DNA from: Amphritea sp. 1_MG-2023 | GTDB lineage: Bacteria > Pseudomonadota > Gammaproteobacteria > Pseudomonadales > Balneatricaceae | Length of the DNA stretch: 64,000 nt | Direction: 5' to 3' | Assembly (NCBI RefSeq): GCF_030547545.1 | Contig: NZ_JAUOQE010000019.1 | Span: 20,708 to 84,707 of the forward strand | Shown here: positions 29,828 through 39,618 of the stretch, piece after piece | Numbering within the stretch: position 1 is the stretch's first letter | Layout of the letters: every line of letters begins with the position of its first letter | Program-made: the position numbers and the translations under genes | Notes under the pieces: model-generated | What the model saw: the letters and a program-made list of their open reading frames with translations, nothing else | Database searches by the model: none | Told to the model about the DNA's origin: nothing

Positions 29828-31759
29828 TTATATTTCATGCTCAAGCGTAGCGACTGAAAGAGGAGCATACATTGGATCGACGATTTCATGCTGTGGATCA
29901 TAGCCGTTGACGGCTTCCAACAGTAACAGACGCACTTTAACGTAATCATAATGATTTAACGCTTGCGTCATCTCATCTAATATCCACTTCAGCTTATCCC
30001 ACACGAGCATATCTTCCTCTGCCCGCATGATCATCGGGTGATCGGTGGCTTGCACATTGTCACCAATTAACAGCTCTTCATAGAGTTTTTCACCATCACG
30101 CAAACCGGTATAGGTGATCTCTATATCACCATCAGGATGATCTGCATCCTTGATCGATAAACCGGTCAAATTGATCATCTGCTTCGCCAGCGTGTTAATT
30201 TTAACGGGCTTCCCCATATCTAACACAAACACATCACCTGACGAGCCCATCGAGCCCGCCTGAATGACTAACGATGAGGCTTCGGGGATCGTCATAAAAT
30301 AACGCGTAATTTGCGGGTGGGTTACCGTTACCGGCCCTCCTTCACGAATCTGACGCCGAAACAAGGGAATAACCGATCCCGATGAACCCAGCACATTGCC
30401 AAAACGCACCATAGCAAAACGCGGCCCAAGGCCTTGTTCCCGCTGACTCAATGCTTGTAAAACAAGCTCGGCAAAGCGCTTGCTGGCTCCCATGATATTC
30501 GTTGGCCTAACCGCTTTATCGGTCGATATCAAAACAAAGTTTTTAACCCCGCATGCAATCGCCGCTTCGGCTGCATTCCAAGTGCCGAGTAGATTATTAC
30601 GCACACCGGCAACCATATTCACCTCAACTAGCGGCACATGTTTGTAGGCAGCTGCATGGTAAATGGTGTTCACTCCATATTGTGTCATCACTCGCTTGAG
30701 ATAAGCGGAATCGAGCACAGAGCCTAAAACAGCGATCACTTTAATGCCATCTGTTACTAACGGCTGTAACTCTTGCTCGATGGAATAAAGGCCGAACTCT
30801 GATTGTTCATAAAGCACCAGCGTGGAAGGCGCTTGATTGATAATCTGACGACAAAGCTCGGAACCAATCGATCCCCCTGCCCCAGTGACCAAAACACTCT
30901 GCCCTAAAATACAGGCATCAAGCAATGCTTTATTGGGCTGAACCTCTTCGCGGCCCAGCAGATCGGCAATATCAACTTCACGGACATCACTCATGCTCAC
31001 CTTGCCACCGGCAATATCCGATAATGCAGGCAACGTTAGCACTCTGAGGTGAAAGCCGCTTAACGAATCAACAATCGCTTTTCTTCGCAGCCGAGAAGCC
31101 GAAGGAATAGCCAGCAAAACCGAATCAATATCGTAGCGCTCAATTAGTGCAGCAATATCGGCAGGGTCATAAACCCGTAGATCATTGATATCCATCCCTT
31201 TTAAGGTTTGATCATGATCAACAAAGGCGATGGGTGAAAACTCACCCGACTCACCTAAAGCCGTAGCCAACTGTCGGCCAGCAGAGCCTGCCCCATAGAT
31301 AAGCACCCGATCAGCATGTCTTTGTGCTTTACTATTACCGCCGGGGAACTGATGCAAAATAATCCAGCGCGCAACCATTCGGCTACCGCCAATAACTAAT
31401 ACCGCCACCAAACAAAATATTAAGATGACCGATCGAGGCGTATTATAATCCAGCGCCATCATATAAACGGCCACAGCCCAAACCAATACCGACAGCGAAA
31501 CCGCTTTAACAACCGTCCACTGTGCCCGATAACCAATATAGCGAATGATCGCCCGATACATGCCCATCTTGATAAAGATAGGAATCGCGATCAACGGTGC
31601 TAGTAGGTAAGCAGGCCAGTGCACAAAATTGACGGCAGTCCAGTCACCATAACGTAAGGCATAGCTAAACCAGCAACAAATTGGAAGTAATAAGAAGTCA
31701 ATCAACAAAAAAAATGCCTTTTTCATATTACGAGACATCCTTATCACGAAAGGTAGCAC
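29828..31759 (-). CDS. WbpM/CapD-type nucleotide-sugar 4,6-dehydratase, membrane-bound
   Basis: The 643-residue product has four N-terminal membrane helices (to about residue 125), a Rossmann-like CoA-binding-type domain (VLIYGAGSAGRQLATALGES) and an extended SDR domain. The SDR part has VTGAGGSIGSELCRQI, AAAYKHVPLVE and STDKAVRPTNIMGASKR, in which Met replaces the usual catalytic Tyr, as in WbpM and PglF. These enzymes convert UDP-GlcNAc to a 4-keto-6-deoxy sugar. The GTG at 31759 has AGGA six bases upstream; ATGs at 31738 and 31726 are alternatives. It is the last gene of the leftward glycan locus. Confidence 0.92.
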   Translation of the reverse strand: MLPFVIRMSRNMKKAFFLLIDFLLLPICCWFSYALRYGDWTAVNFVHWPAYLLAPLIAIPIFIKMGMYRAIIRYIGYRAQWTVVKAVSLSVLVWAVAVYMMALDYNTPRSVILIFCLVAVLVIGGSRMVARWIILHQFPGGNSKAQRHADRVLIYGAGSAGRQLATALGESGEFSPIAFVDHDQTLKGMDINDLRVYDPADIAALIERYDIDSVLLAIPSASRLRRKAIVDSLSGFHLRVLTLPALSDIAGGKVSMSDVREVDIADLLGREEVQPNKALLDACILGQSVLVTGAGGSIGSELCRQIINQAPSTLVLYEQSEFGLYSIEQELQPLVTDGIKVIAVLGSVLDSAYLKRVMTQYGVNTIYHAAAYKHVPLVEVNMVAGVRNNLLGTWNAAEAAIACGVKNFVLISTDKAVRPTNIMGASKRFAELVLQALSQREQGLGPRFAMVRFGNVLGSSGSVIPLFRRQIREGGPVTVTHPQITRYFMTIPEASSLVIQAGSMGSSGDVFVLDMGKPVKINTLAKQMINLTGLSIKDADHPDGDIEITYTGLRDGEKLYEELLIGDNVQATDHPMIMRAEEDMLVWDKLKWILDEMTQALNHYDYVKVRLLLLEAVNGYDPQHEIVDPMYAPLSVATLEHEI

Positions 31760-31798
31760 TTCATTTCCTACTTCTAAATTTAACGAAAAATTGAATCA

Positions 31799-32833
31799 TT
31801 ATCGCCTCTCTATTACTGAAATACCAGAATTAAATTTATAAGCAATAACTAAAAGCGGTGTATATGAAATTATAATGGCAATAAGGCCATCAATCATATC
31901 CAGGGCGACAAAAAGAGCCATAGGAAAAAGCCAGAGAGTATTTATCAACACAACAGCCAACACTACAGGCAGATGTGAACCGAAATAAGTGGCTGCATGC
32001 TGATATGCATGATTTCTATGTGCTTCGTATATTTTCTCTCCACTCACAACCCGTCTGAACAGAGTCATTGTCGCATCAGTAATAAATACAGCAAGGAGAA
32101 TAATCCAGCACCAAAGCATTGCACTGTTTTCCCAGACTGCAAGTAAAGATAGCGCCCCTAATACCAGCCCAAGAAAACCACTACACGCATCGCCCATGAA
32201 TATTTTAGCGGGGGGGTAATTCCATATCATAAACCCTGCTACAGAGCTTGCTAGTAACATCGATACAATAGAAGACTCAGTCAGAGAACATTGCTGAATA
32301 ATGAAACTACAGATTGACGCACCAATACATACACATATCGCCTCCATGCTGGCAAGACCATCAATACCATCCATAAAATTATAAAGATTAAGTAGCCATA
32401 CTAGATAAACAATGGCAATTGGATAGCCAAGCGCTGATAAGTTTATTTCAAACCCTAAAACTATTAACCCTGGAATTCCGCGCAACATAAATACTAAAAG
32501 CAGAGCAGCACTAACATGTACTAAAATCCTCCAGCGAGCGGGAACGTGACCATGATCATCGATAAAACCGACTACGGAGACCAATAGCGCTGCACAGGTA
32601 AAAGAAATAAAATTTGTTACTGACAAAAAATCGCTGAAAACTAATATGCATAGACCCAATATAAAAACAACAACAACAGAAACTCCTCCCCCTCTCGGAG
32701 TAGGATTTGCATGTAAACTTCGCTCATTTGGCACATCAAGTAATTTTTTTCTTAATGCATAACTTAGGAGTTTCCCTGTAAGAAACCAAGTAAAAAAACA
32801 AACTAGTAGGTAAAAACTACTATATAAAAGCAA
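31799..32833 (-). CDS. WbpL/WecA-like undecaprenyl-phosphate sugar-1-phosphate transferase
   Basis: The 344-residue membrane protein of the MraY/WecA family starts glycan assembly by putting a sugar phosphate on undecaprenyl phosphate. Visible family motifs are PNERSLHANPTPRGGG, the Asp pair in GFIDDHGHVP, NFMDGIDGLAS, FMGDACSGFLG and the late AHRNHAYQH histidines. About ten hydrophobic helices are seen. The start codon is TTG with a perfect GGAGG 7 bases upstream; the next ATG is far inside. Pairing with a WbpM-type gene suggests a 6-deoxy-HexNAc as initiating sugar. Confidence 0.92.
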   Translation of the reverse strand: MLLYSSFYLLVCFFTWFLTGKLLSYALRKKLLDVPNERSLHANPTPRGGGVSVVVVFILGLCILVFSDFLSVTNFISFTCAALLVSVVGFIDDHGHVPARWRILVHVSAALLLVFMLRGIPGLIVLGFEINLSALGYPIAIVYLVWLLNLYNFMDGIDGLASMEAICVCIGASICSFIIQQCSLTESSIVSMLLASSVAGFMIWNYPPAKIFMGDACSGFLGLVLGALSLLAVWENSAMLWCWIILLAVFITDATMTLFRRVVSGEKIYEAHRNHAYQHAATYFGSHLPVVLAVVLINTLWLFPMALFVALDMIDGLIAIIISYTPLLVIAYKFNSGISVIERR

Positions 32834-32836
32834 AAA

Positions 32837-34090
32837 TTATCCTCCTTTAAATTCAATTTTATTTAATTCATTTAATAATTTACGAGCAAGTACGGAAAAA
32901 AGATGATTCTTTAAAACAAAATCACGCCCTCTCTCGCCCATATTTAAAAGATTTTCATCTGGAAGTTCTAACATATCTTTAATTCCCTCTGCAACGTCAA
33001 TTGCATTTTCAGAGGCCAATACTATTCCACACTTTGATTTTTCAATAACACTATTTGGGGAGTCTATAGCAAATAATACAGGTTTAGACTCTAACATATA
33101 GTCAAACAACTTATTCATACTAACCCCATACTGATATAAAGGAGTTTTATGAGCAGAAATTATACATATTTCAGACATTCTTATTAATAACATGATTGCT
33201 GATTTACTGACTTTATCTAAAAAAAACACATTACGAAGTTTATAGCTTTGCGCTAAAGCCTTTAGTTTTGGTTTCAATTGACCGTCACCAACTAACACAA
33301 GTGCATATTTACTTGGTACGTAGCGCATAGCCTCAATCAGCAGCTCCAAATTATTTGGCACACCATGGCCTCCGCCATAAAATATTACTTTCGGATACGA
33401 GTCAATAATTTTTTCCATTGCTTTCAGCACTAAGTCATCTTCTTCTTTAAGAGCATAGCTTTCAGAATCATCAACCTCTAAAGTTCCATTCGGAAGATAG
33501 AAAAAATCATTTGGCTTAACTCCATTTCTTTCAAGATAAGGCCAAGCATTTGGTAATACAGATATTATTCTGTCTGATACAATAAATGCAAATTTTTCAA
33601 AAATTTTAATTAAAACACATAAAGGGTGAAAACGACTTATCCCTAATAGTTCTATAATACTAAGTGGCCAAATATCACGTATTTCGAAAGACAGACTTGC
33701 TTTATAACGTTTAGCATATAGCCAGCCAGCTAAAATATGAAAAGGGTGTGCTGAAGAAACTATAATATGCCGAGGCTTAGTTAACCCTAGTTGTTTAACA
33801 GGATTAATTAAGAGTAATATAAATGCAAACTGAAACATATTGATTATACGTCCAAAACCATTCCCGCTATAAGCTCTCGTTTTTATCCAGCAGTATGGTA
33901 TACCATCAACATACTCCAATACGATTCTGTCCTTTTGAGAACATTCGTTGATTTTAAGGTGATGAAAACTTGCACTAAAAACAACCATTTCTTGATGAAG
34001 ATCCTTCATAGCACGAGCAAGATAATAAGGTCTATAAGACATTCCAACTTTAGGATGTCCTGCATAATGATGCAGATACCAAATACTCAT
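32837..34090 (-). CDS. Glycosyltransferase family 4, WbuB-like
   Basis: The 417-residue product begins MSIWYLHHYAGHPKVGMSYR, similar to WbuB-type transferases. It has a GT-B fold with a donor-site region ALVLVGDGQLKPKLKALAQ and a C-terminal KLFDYMLESKPVLFA block in place of the usual EX7E. It probably adds the second sugar to the lipid-linked acceptor made by the downstream WbpL-like enzyme. It ends 3 bases before that gene and overlaps the preceding one by 4 bases. Base composition is AT-rich. Confidence 0.88.
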   Translation of the reverse strand: MSIWYLHHYAGHPKVGMSYRPYYLARAMKDLHQEMVVFSASFHHLKINECSQKDRIVLEYVDGIPYCWIKTRAYSGNGFGRIINMFQFAFILLLINPVKQLGLTKPRHIIVSSAHPFHILAGWLYAKRYKASLSFEIRDIWPLSIIELLGISRFHPLCVLIKIFEKFAFIVSDRIISVLPNAWPYLERNGVKPNDFFYLPNGTLEVDDSESYALKEEDDLVLKAMEKIIDSYPKVIFYGGGHGVPNNLELLIEAMRYVPSKYALVLVGDGQLKPKLKALAQSYKLRNVFFLDKVSKSAIMLLIRMSEICIISAHKTPLYQYGVSMNKLFDYMLESKPVLFAIDSPNSVIEKSKCGIVLASENAIDVAEGIKDMLELPDENLLNMGERGRDFVLKNHLFSVLARKLLNELNKIEFKGG

Positions 34091-35121
34091 AAATTTTCGT
34101 ATACCTGTTTAAAACGATAAGAATTAACTGAAAAAGAAAATCCGGTCACAAGCTTTTTGTTGACAGATTCAAGCAAGTCCATATCAATTTCACTAAATAA
34201 TGAAAAATCGATCTTTTCATTAGATTCTACAAAAAAACCGTTAACTCCTTGCATTATCAGCTCATGATTAGAAGGAATATCAGAAACGAAACATATAGCC
34301 CCAGAAGAAATAGCCTCCATTACTGAATGAGATTTACCATCTGAGTGGGGGACAGAAACTACAATTTTTGACCGGATATTTAATTTTAAATTTTCCTCTG
34401 GACTCACAAAGCCTTTGAATAGCACTCGTTCAGACAATCCCGCTGATTTAATTATCTCTTTATATCTGGAAGTATTTTCTTCATGCTCGAAACCACCTAA
34501 AATCAGCCTCCACTCAGGGTTGGATTTTGAGAACTTAACGAAACCATCAATAACCTTTCCAATATTATAAATATTTGAATGACTTCTTGGAGAATAAATA
34601 ATATTCTCTTTCACTGAGTTACTATCATCTAGTAAGTTCAAGTAAGAGTCATCAATGCCAAAGTTTGCCTCACGTACAACTTTATCATCGACTAGCCGTT
34701 CTATCACATATTGCTCGATATTCGCATCTACGGTGATAACTGAGGACTTATTCAAACAATATTGAACAAATTTCTTATGGAACCAACTTATATACGGAAT
34801 AACTAATACACTTGACCCCCATGCACTTAATACAATAGGAATATTTGAAGGAGCAAGAAAGCACAATGGAAAAGTGACACGATTAATTGTATGGACATGA
34901 ATATAATCAGGGCAAACTTCTTTGATAATTTTTGGAATTTCAAAAAACATTTTTATACCCCGAGACATAACAATCGTTCGGCATAAGTAAGAATTACTAT
35001 TCCCATCAGTAATTAATGTAACATCGTATTCAGGGACTATCATTTTAATAAATTTAAATGTGTGAATAGAATCAGGCCCGAAAACCAGGATTTTTGTTTT
35101 ATTAGATTCATCTATGTTCAT
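34087..35121 (-). CDS. Glycosyltransferase family 4
   Basis: The 344-residue product has a GT-B layout: an N-terminal acceptor domain (ILVFGPDSIHTFKFIKMI), a linker with IIYSPRSHSNIYNIGKVIDG, and a C-terminal donor domain with WRLILGGFEHEE and MEAISSGAICFVSDIPSNHE, which carries the two glutamates of the EX7E motif. The sugar transferred is unknown. It overlaps both neighbours (14 and 4 bases). Confidence 0.85.
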   Translation of the reverse strand: MNIDESNKTKILVFGPDSIHTFKFIKMIVPEYDVTLITDGNSNSYLCRTIVMSRGIKMFFEIPKIIKEVCPDYIHVHTINRVTFPLCFLAPSNIPIVLSAWGSSVLVIPYISWFHKKFVQYCLNKSSVITVDANIEQYVIERLVDDKVVREANFGIDDSYLNLLDDSNSVKENIIYSPRSHSNIYNIGKVIDGFVKFSKSNPEWRLILGGFEHEENTSRYKEIIKSAGLSERVLFKGFVSPEENLKLNIRSKIVVSVPHSDGKSHSVMEAISSGAICFVSDIPSNHELIMQGVNGFFVESNEKIDFSLFSEIDMDLLESVNKKLVTGFSFSVNSYRFKQVYENL

Positions 35122-36361
35122 TAAAAATTTCTTTGACTATAAGATTATTAAGTTTAGAGACTTGGCTTCTTCGATGGTGATTCAAAACCACCTCGTCATT
35201 AACGCGTATATTTAAACCCAATCTCCACTGCTCTAAAAAACTCAATAACATTTCTGCAATTTTATCTGGACAATTAAAATCAGCCACATAACCCGTACAA
35301 CTTTCTTTAATAAGATCAGCCGCCACATCAGTAGGATCTAAAATCCCCAGTATTGGAGTCCCGGACGCCATATATTCGAATACCTTTCCGGAATAAACAC
35401 CTCTACGCCCGGAGTTAGGCAAAATAAGAAGAAGACCATCCTGCTTATACTTCATATTATTAATTGCATCATCGTAAGCAATAGGTTCACATTTTGTGAC
35501 AATTGCTGATAGCTCATTGGGAATAAGAACCCCAGAATTAGTGCCTATAAATTTAATATCAAAACAACATGAATTGTCACCCAAAATTTTTATTGCAGAA
35601 AATAATGTATTTGGGATTATATCACCATAAAAAGTCCCTAAAAATGCTAGCCTACATTTTTCTGAAGGAAGTCTGGGAGCTACTTTTTTATATAGAATGG
35701 GCTCGTAATTATAACCATTTCTAATTTCCCCAAAGATCAGATCAGGATTTCTACTGTTTTCTAAAAAACCATCAATAATGGGTTTAGAAACAGAAACAAT
35801 CGCATCTGCCTTATTTAAAATATCTTGTTCAATTTTATATATTTTTTTCTGCTGCCTTGGTTTCAAATATGGAGAATGGGACATCTCATCACGCATATCC
35901 GCAATCCATTTAATATGAGGAAAACTTGATTTTAATTTCAGTATAACCTCATGGGCAGCTTCAGGCGCATACGAACTAATTACAACGTCAAAATTTTCAC
36001 TGGCTAGTAGCATTCTAATCTCCCTCTCCGCCTCAATCTTCCATTTTTTATAACGTTCAAAGCCTGTTATATTAAGAACAAGATTAAATGCAGCCTTAAT
36101 TTTGTGAACAACGAAGCAATCCCTCCCCGTTAAATTAAAATAGCTAATATAGCCTTTATTACTAATATCATGGACTGGAACGCTCATAAAGTCTGAAAAC
36201 GAAGGTCCATTATTTGATTTTAACGCGACAACTTCCACGTCATGACCAAACTCGGACAAGTACGAAACAAATCCATTAATTCTTTGAAAAGCACTCTGTT
36301 TATCCGTAGAAATACACGAAACAATCAGTATTTTCTTACTTGTATTTTTTTTCGCAATCAC
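35108..36361 (-). CDS. Glycosyltransferase family 4
   Basis: The 417-residue product starts at GTG 36361, with AGG five bases upstream. The N-terminal domain has KILIVSCISTDKQSAFQRIN and EVVALKSNNGP; the C-terminal domain has CRLAFLGTFYGDI and GKVFEYMASGTPILGILDP, typical of the donor side of GT4 enzymes. Acceptor and donor are not known. It overlaps the next gene by 14 bases and follows the deacetylase-like gene by 6. Confidence 0.84.
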   Translation of the reverse strand: MIAKKNTSKKILIVSCISTDKQSAFQRINGFVSYLSEFGHDVEVVALKSNNGPSFSDFMSVPVHDISNKGYISYFNLTGRDCFVVHKIKAAFNLVLNITGFERYKKWKIEAEREIRMLLASENFDVVISSYAPEAAHEVILKLKSSFPHIKWIADMRDEMSHSPYLKPRQQKKIYKIEQDILNKADAIVSVSKPIIDGFLENSRNPDLIFGEIRNGYNYEPILYKKVAPRLPSEKCRLAFLGTFYGDIIPNTLFSAIKILGDNSCCFDIKFIGTNSGVLIPNELSAIVTKCEPIAYDDAINNMKYKQDGLLLILPNSGRRGVYSGKVFEYMASGTPILGILDPTDVAADLIKESCTGYVADFNCPDKIAEMLLSFLEQWRLGLNIRVNDEVVLNHHRRSQVSKLNNLIVKEIFNEHR

Positions 36362-36367
36362 TTAAAC

Positions 36368-37711
36368 CTAACCTCTTAAAACTGCTTCGTAAAGCTCAAA
36401 TGATTGGTTGTCGACCATATTAGAGTTATGCCATAACAACGTAAAATCACCACCTACCTTTCGACAGGTATTTTTCAGTTCTAGAAATTGTTTTAAAGCC
36501 AAGTTACCTAAGCCTAAGTTTTGATAGGAAGGAGAAGTCACACTTACTTCCATTGCAATTAAAGGCTGAATAACTATATCCACTTGGCATTTCTTGATAG
36601 GATCAAAATATATATAAGGAACAGCTGTTCCTGCACGAAAACCGCTATGATCAGCATACCCAAGAGAAGAATCATATTGTAAAAAAGAACTATCACCCCA
36701 CAACCTGAATGTTTCTGGAGCAGTAAATCGTAAATAATGCATTCTCCCTCCAATTTTTTTAACTCTAATACCTAAAGAGATCATTGTTTCTTTAAGGTTA
36801 TCAACTTCAGAGAAAAAAGCAGCGCTGTCCAACGAAGCCCCATAACTAGGATGTAGGCCTATTTCATGGTTTCTTGAATCGATCTCAATCATCAACGACT
36901 GTATTGCAGGATGATCAAGTGTATAGTCAGAATCTTTGGAGACATCTGTACAGCCTGAAATAAAATAAAATGCACTTTTGATATTATATTTATCAGAAAG
37001 ATCCATTATTTTTTTCATGTTATTATACGGATCTCTGGACCACATTTTATTTTTTGTTTTGAGTTTAATCAAAGGGGCGGCTAAAGCATTAAAATCACCT
37101 CTTATAAGTATATCACCAGCCATTATCCGTACTAGTCTGGACCAAGTTTTAAACCCATATCTACTTGGGAGGTCTACATCATGAGAAACTTTTACACGAA
37201 ACTCTCGACGTTTTAACGTCACTTCGTGCCACTGACGCTCAATGACCTGCCCTAGTACTCCAAACCACTCATCTACAATAGGCCTATTTAAATATCCATA
37301 TTTATAAGCATGAGAGGATGAGGCTTGAAAGCGCCCGTGGACATCTAAGTCAGAGCAACCGACTTCTTCCACTCGTGTCAGCATCCAATACGCCAAGCCA
37401 AGAATATCATAATGAATAAGATAATCTTCATCAAGTTTCTCGATCAGATCTCCTTTAACAGGCAACATCCCTGGCATAGGTATAGGAAGATTCATGACAG
37501 AACTCCAGCCCTCAGCCTCTGGATTCCAAACCCCAAACAAAAGTTTCCCACCTACCATTAAAAAGTCAGAATTCAATTGATCGAATATTATATTTCCAGG
37601 ACATGACGGGTGACTAAGCGCAATAGTGGAATTAACTTCAACTAAGGTAAAGTTAATTCCATATCTGTCGAACAGAATAGCTTCCATCCAGCGTAAGGCG
37701 TTCAGATTCAT
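36368..37711 (-). CDS. Polysaccharide-deacetylase-family protein
   Basis: The 447-residue product has an N-terminal domain of about 170 residues without a known motif. A NodB-like barrel follows, with SHDVD (176-180), HEIGLHPSY (282-290) and TLLWHN near residue 430. These fit the catalytic Asp pair, the metal histidines (H-x4-H spacing) and the late His of carbohydrate esterase family 4, but the spacing is not standard. No signal peptide is visible, so a cytoplasmic glycan precursor may be its substrate. It overlaps the FemAB-like gene by 4 bases, so the pair is translationally coupled. Confidence 0.78.
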   Translation of the reverse strand: MNLNALRWMEAILFDRYGINFTLVEVNSTIALSHPSCPGNIIFDQLNSDFLMVGGKLLFGVWNPEAEGWSSVMNLPIPMPGMLPVKGDLIEKLDEDYLIHYDILGLAYWMLTRVEEVGCSDLDVHGRFQASSSHAYKYGYLNRPIVDEWFGVLGQVIERQWHEVTLKRREFRVKVSHDVDLPSRYGFKTWSRLVRIMAGDILIRGDFNALAAPLIKLKTKNKMWSRDPYNNMKKIMDLSDKYNIKSAFYFISGCTDVSKDSDYTLDHPAIQSLMIEIDSRNHEIGLHPSYGASLDSAAFFSEVDNLKETMISLGIRVKKIGGRMHYLRFTAPETFRLWGDSSFLQYDSSLGYADHSGFRAGTAVPYIYFDPIKKCQVDIVIQPLIAMEVSVTSPSYQNLGLGNLALKQFLELKNTCRKVGGDFTLLWHNSNMVDNQSFELYEAVLRG

Positions 37712-38658
37712 CGATTTATAAGTTCGCGTAAGAGTTTCAAGAGCCTGAATCGCTTACTCGGCACGTGAGTCAACATACTATAAGGCGTTTGAACTGCACC
37801 AAACCCTCTGAAAAATCGCTCAATGGGTTCAATCATAGAACCTTCAAAATCAAAACGTTGTGTTACTGTCGAAGAAAATTTGATAGCCTCCCACATACAT
37901 AAACTGGTTGCGCCGCTGTTACGTAACTCCGGATTTCCACCACCCATTAGATAATAAGCCGATTGCTCATCCCATATGATTAAGACCCCTGCGTGATTTT
38001 GACCTTTATCATCCTGGGCAATAAACCACTGACATTGGTTACGCTTTTTAGCTTCTGTAACCATTTTTATTATAAAGCTGGGAGAATATGGCATGGCCTT
38101 ACCCTGCCGAGAAAACGTCATTTTATTAAGCGCAATAAAATCATCAATAGATAAGTCCGTTCTAACCTTAAGCTTGACTTTATTTGTAGCTTTTCGTATT
38201 TCTCTTCGAATATTTTCTTGTAGGTTAGCCCAAACATAATCAATATCTGATAAGTCTTCGATCACGTATGTGTATCTAGTCGTTTGCTCAAAGCCTCTCC
38301 AAAAAAAGGGCAACCAATTTTGCATACTATGATGCCATGTTTGATTAAAATAGGCGTATTCTGGCAGTTGGTCGATCAACATTCCCATTAGCTCTTTTTC
38401 GGTCGATAACTGTTTTGCATACTTTGCATTGGTTGGACGAATCCAAGGCCCAAGGGTTTGCGTCAGGGCAGGCTTAGAAATAACCGTCATTCCTAAACGA
38501 GACGAACGAGTATATGGCATACTCGCTACCACCACTCCTCCTTTCTCAACGAGGCACACATCCCAGTTATCTCCAGCAACAGCGTCTAACCACCAGGCCT
38601 GTGAAAAAAGAGGGATTGATGGCTCATCGCTACAAAGCTTACGATAAATCTCTTTCAA
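37708..38658 (-). CDS. FemAB/GNAT-fold acyltransferase-like protein
   Basis: The 316-residue product resembles FemAB-like or acetyltransf_6 proteins of surface-glycan loci. Blocks include PSIPLFSQAWWLDAVAG, IRREIRKATNKVKLKV, FSRQGKAMPYSPSF and YYLMGGGNPELRNSGATSL. Such proteins may attach an aminoacyl or acyl group to an amino sugar. The start is TTG 38658 with AAGGA 8 bases upstream; the next ATG is well inside the conserved region. It overlaps the sulfotransferase stop by 4 bases. Confidence 0.8.
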   Translation of the reverse strand: MKEIYRKLCSDEPSIPLFSQAWWLDAVAGDNWDVCLVEKGGVVVASMPYTRSSRLGMTVISKPALTQTLGPWIRPTNAKYAKQLSTEKELMGMLIDQLPEYAYFNQTWHHSMQNWLPFFWRGFEQTTRYTYVIEDLSDIDYVWANLQENIRREIRKATNKVKLKVRTDLSIDDFIALNKMTFSRQGKAMPYSPSFIIKMVTEAKKRNQCQWFIAQDDKGQNHAGVLIIWDEQSAYYLMGGGNPELRNSGATSLCMWEAIKFSSTVTQRFDFEGSMIEPIERFFRGFGAVQTPYSMLTHVPSKRFRLLKLLRELINR

Positions 38659-39617
38659 AAAAATAAGTCCTTCTCAAATGGATAACTAGTAATAATTCCA
38701 TCTAAATACTCTTGTTCTTCTCGCGCTAGCTCAGAAAAACAATCCTTCTCAAAAACAGGTAATAGACCTGCCTCTTTCGGCTTTACACCTATCCATTTCG
38801 CAAGACCTTGCAACAGAAATTGGTTTAAATTTTTATAATGAATAACTTTAATATTGTTTTGAGGAAACAAATTTAAATCATCAGATATTTGTTTCTCTAA
38901 GAAGTATACTTGCGCCGCACACTTAACACTTTCTGACAAACCCATCAACTCCTCAACATTCGGCGGCATAACACTCCACCAAGAGTTTACATCAACCCCA
39001 AGCTTCTCCCTAGCTTTCAAAATTGATCGTATAACAAAACGCGGGTCCCTTCTCAAGAAAATAATTTTAGCATTAGGAAACGCTTTATTAATAAACCTTA
39101 ATCTTTGACCAGCATTTAAATTCTTAAAAACTACAGGCTTACCATATTTATTTGTAATTGCTGTTATTTCTTCTCTAATTTCTTTTACCATTTTATCTGT
39201 CACGTCATCATGATTTATAAAATGTCTATCTCTTGGCAACCATCTATACCAAAAGCTACCGCATTCACTGGGTGAATGTAGTCCTTTTGTCGACCCATGA
39301 TTAGAGGAAAAGCAGTTATGTGCTTTTTGCTTAAAAAACAAGTTACTCAACCAAAACCCAAAAAAAAGATTTTTATTAAACCTGCAAGCCAAGTTGTCAA
39401 TATAAAGAACATCTAATTGATTTGTTAGAGTTTGATATAAAATTGTTGACCCCGTTCTTGGTGCCCCAATGATAAACATTGGTTGATGCTTAATTGAAGC
39501 TTCAGCATATTTTTTACATTGACTTTTTTCCCATATTTTTATGACAGGTGAAGTTAATGAGATTATTTTACATATAATAAAAAAACAATACCTTTTAGGA
39601 TCTAGATATTTATCCAA
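38655..39617 (-). CDS. Sulfotransferase (PAPS-dependent)
   Basis: The 320-residue product has the PAPS 5'-phosphosulfate loop IIGAPRTGSTILYQTLT (about residues 49-65) and the 3'-phosphate motif IIFLRRDPRFVIRSILKARE. Both are hallmarks of the sulfotransferase family 1/3 fold. It probably sulfates the glycan or a lipid-linked precursor. The start is TTG 39617 with GAGG five bases upstream, because the first ATG lies just before the P-loop. It ends in an overlap with the FemAB-like gene. Confidence 0.88.
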   Translation of the reverse strand: MDKYLDPKRYCFFIICKIISLTSPVIKIWEKSQCKKYAEASIKHQPMFIIGAPRTGSTILYQTLTNQLDVLYIDNLACRFNKNLFFGFWLSNLFFKQKAHNCFSSNHGSTKGLHSPSECGSFWYRWLPRDRHFINHDDVTDKMVKEIREEITAITNKYGKPVVFKNLNAGQRLRFINKAFPNAKIIFLRRDPRFVIRSILKAREKLGVDVNSWWSVMPPNVEELMGLSESVKCAAQVYFLEKQISDDLNLFPQNNIKVIHYKNLNQFLLQGLAKWIGVKPKEAGLLPVFEKDCFSELAREEQEYLDGIITSYPFEKDLFF

Positions 39618-39618
39618 A

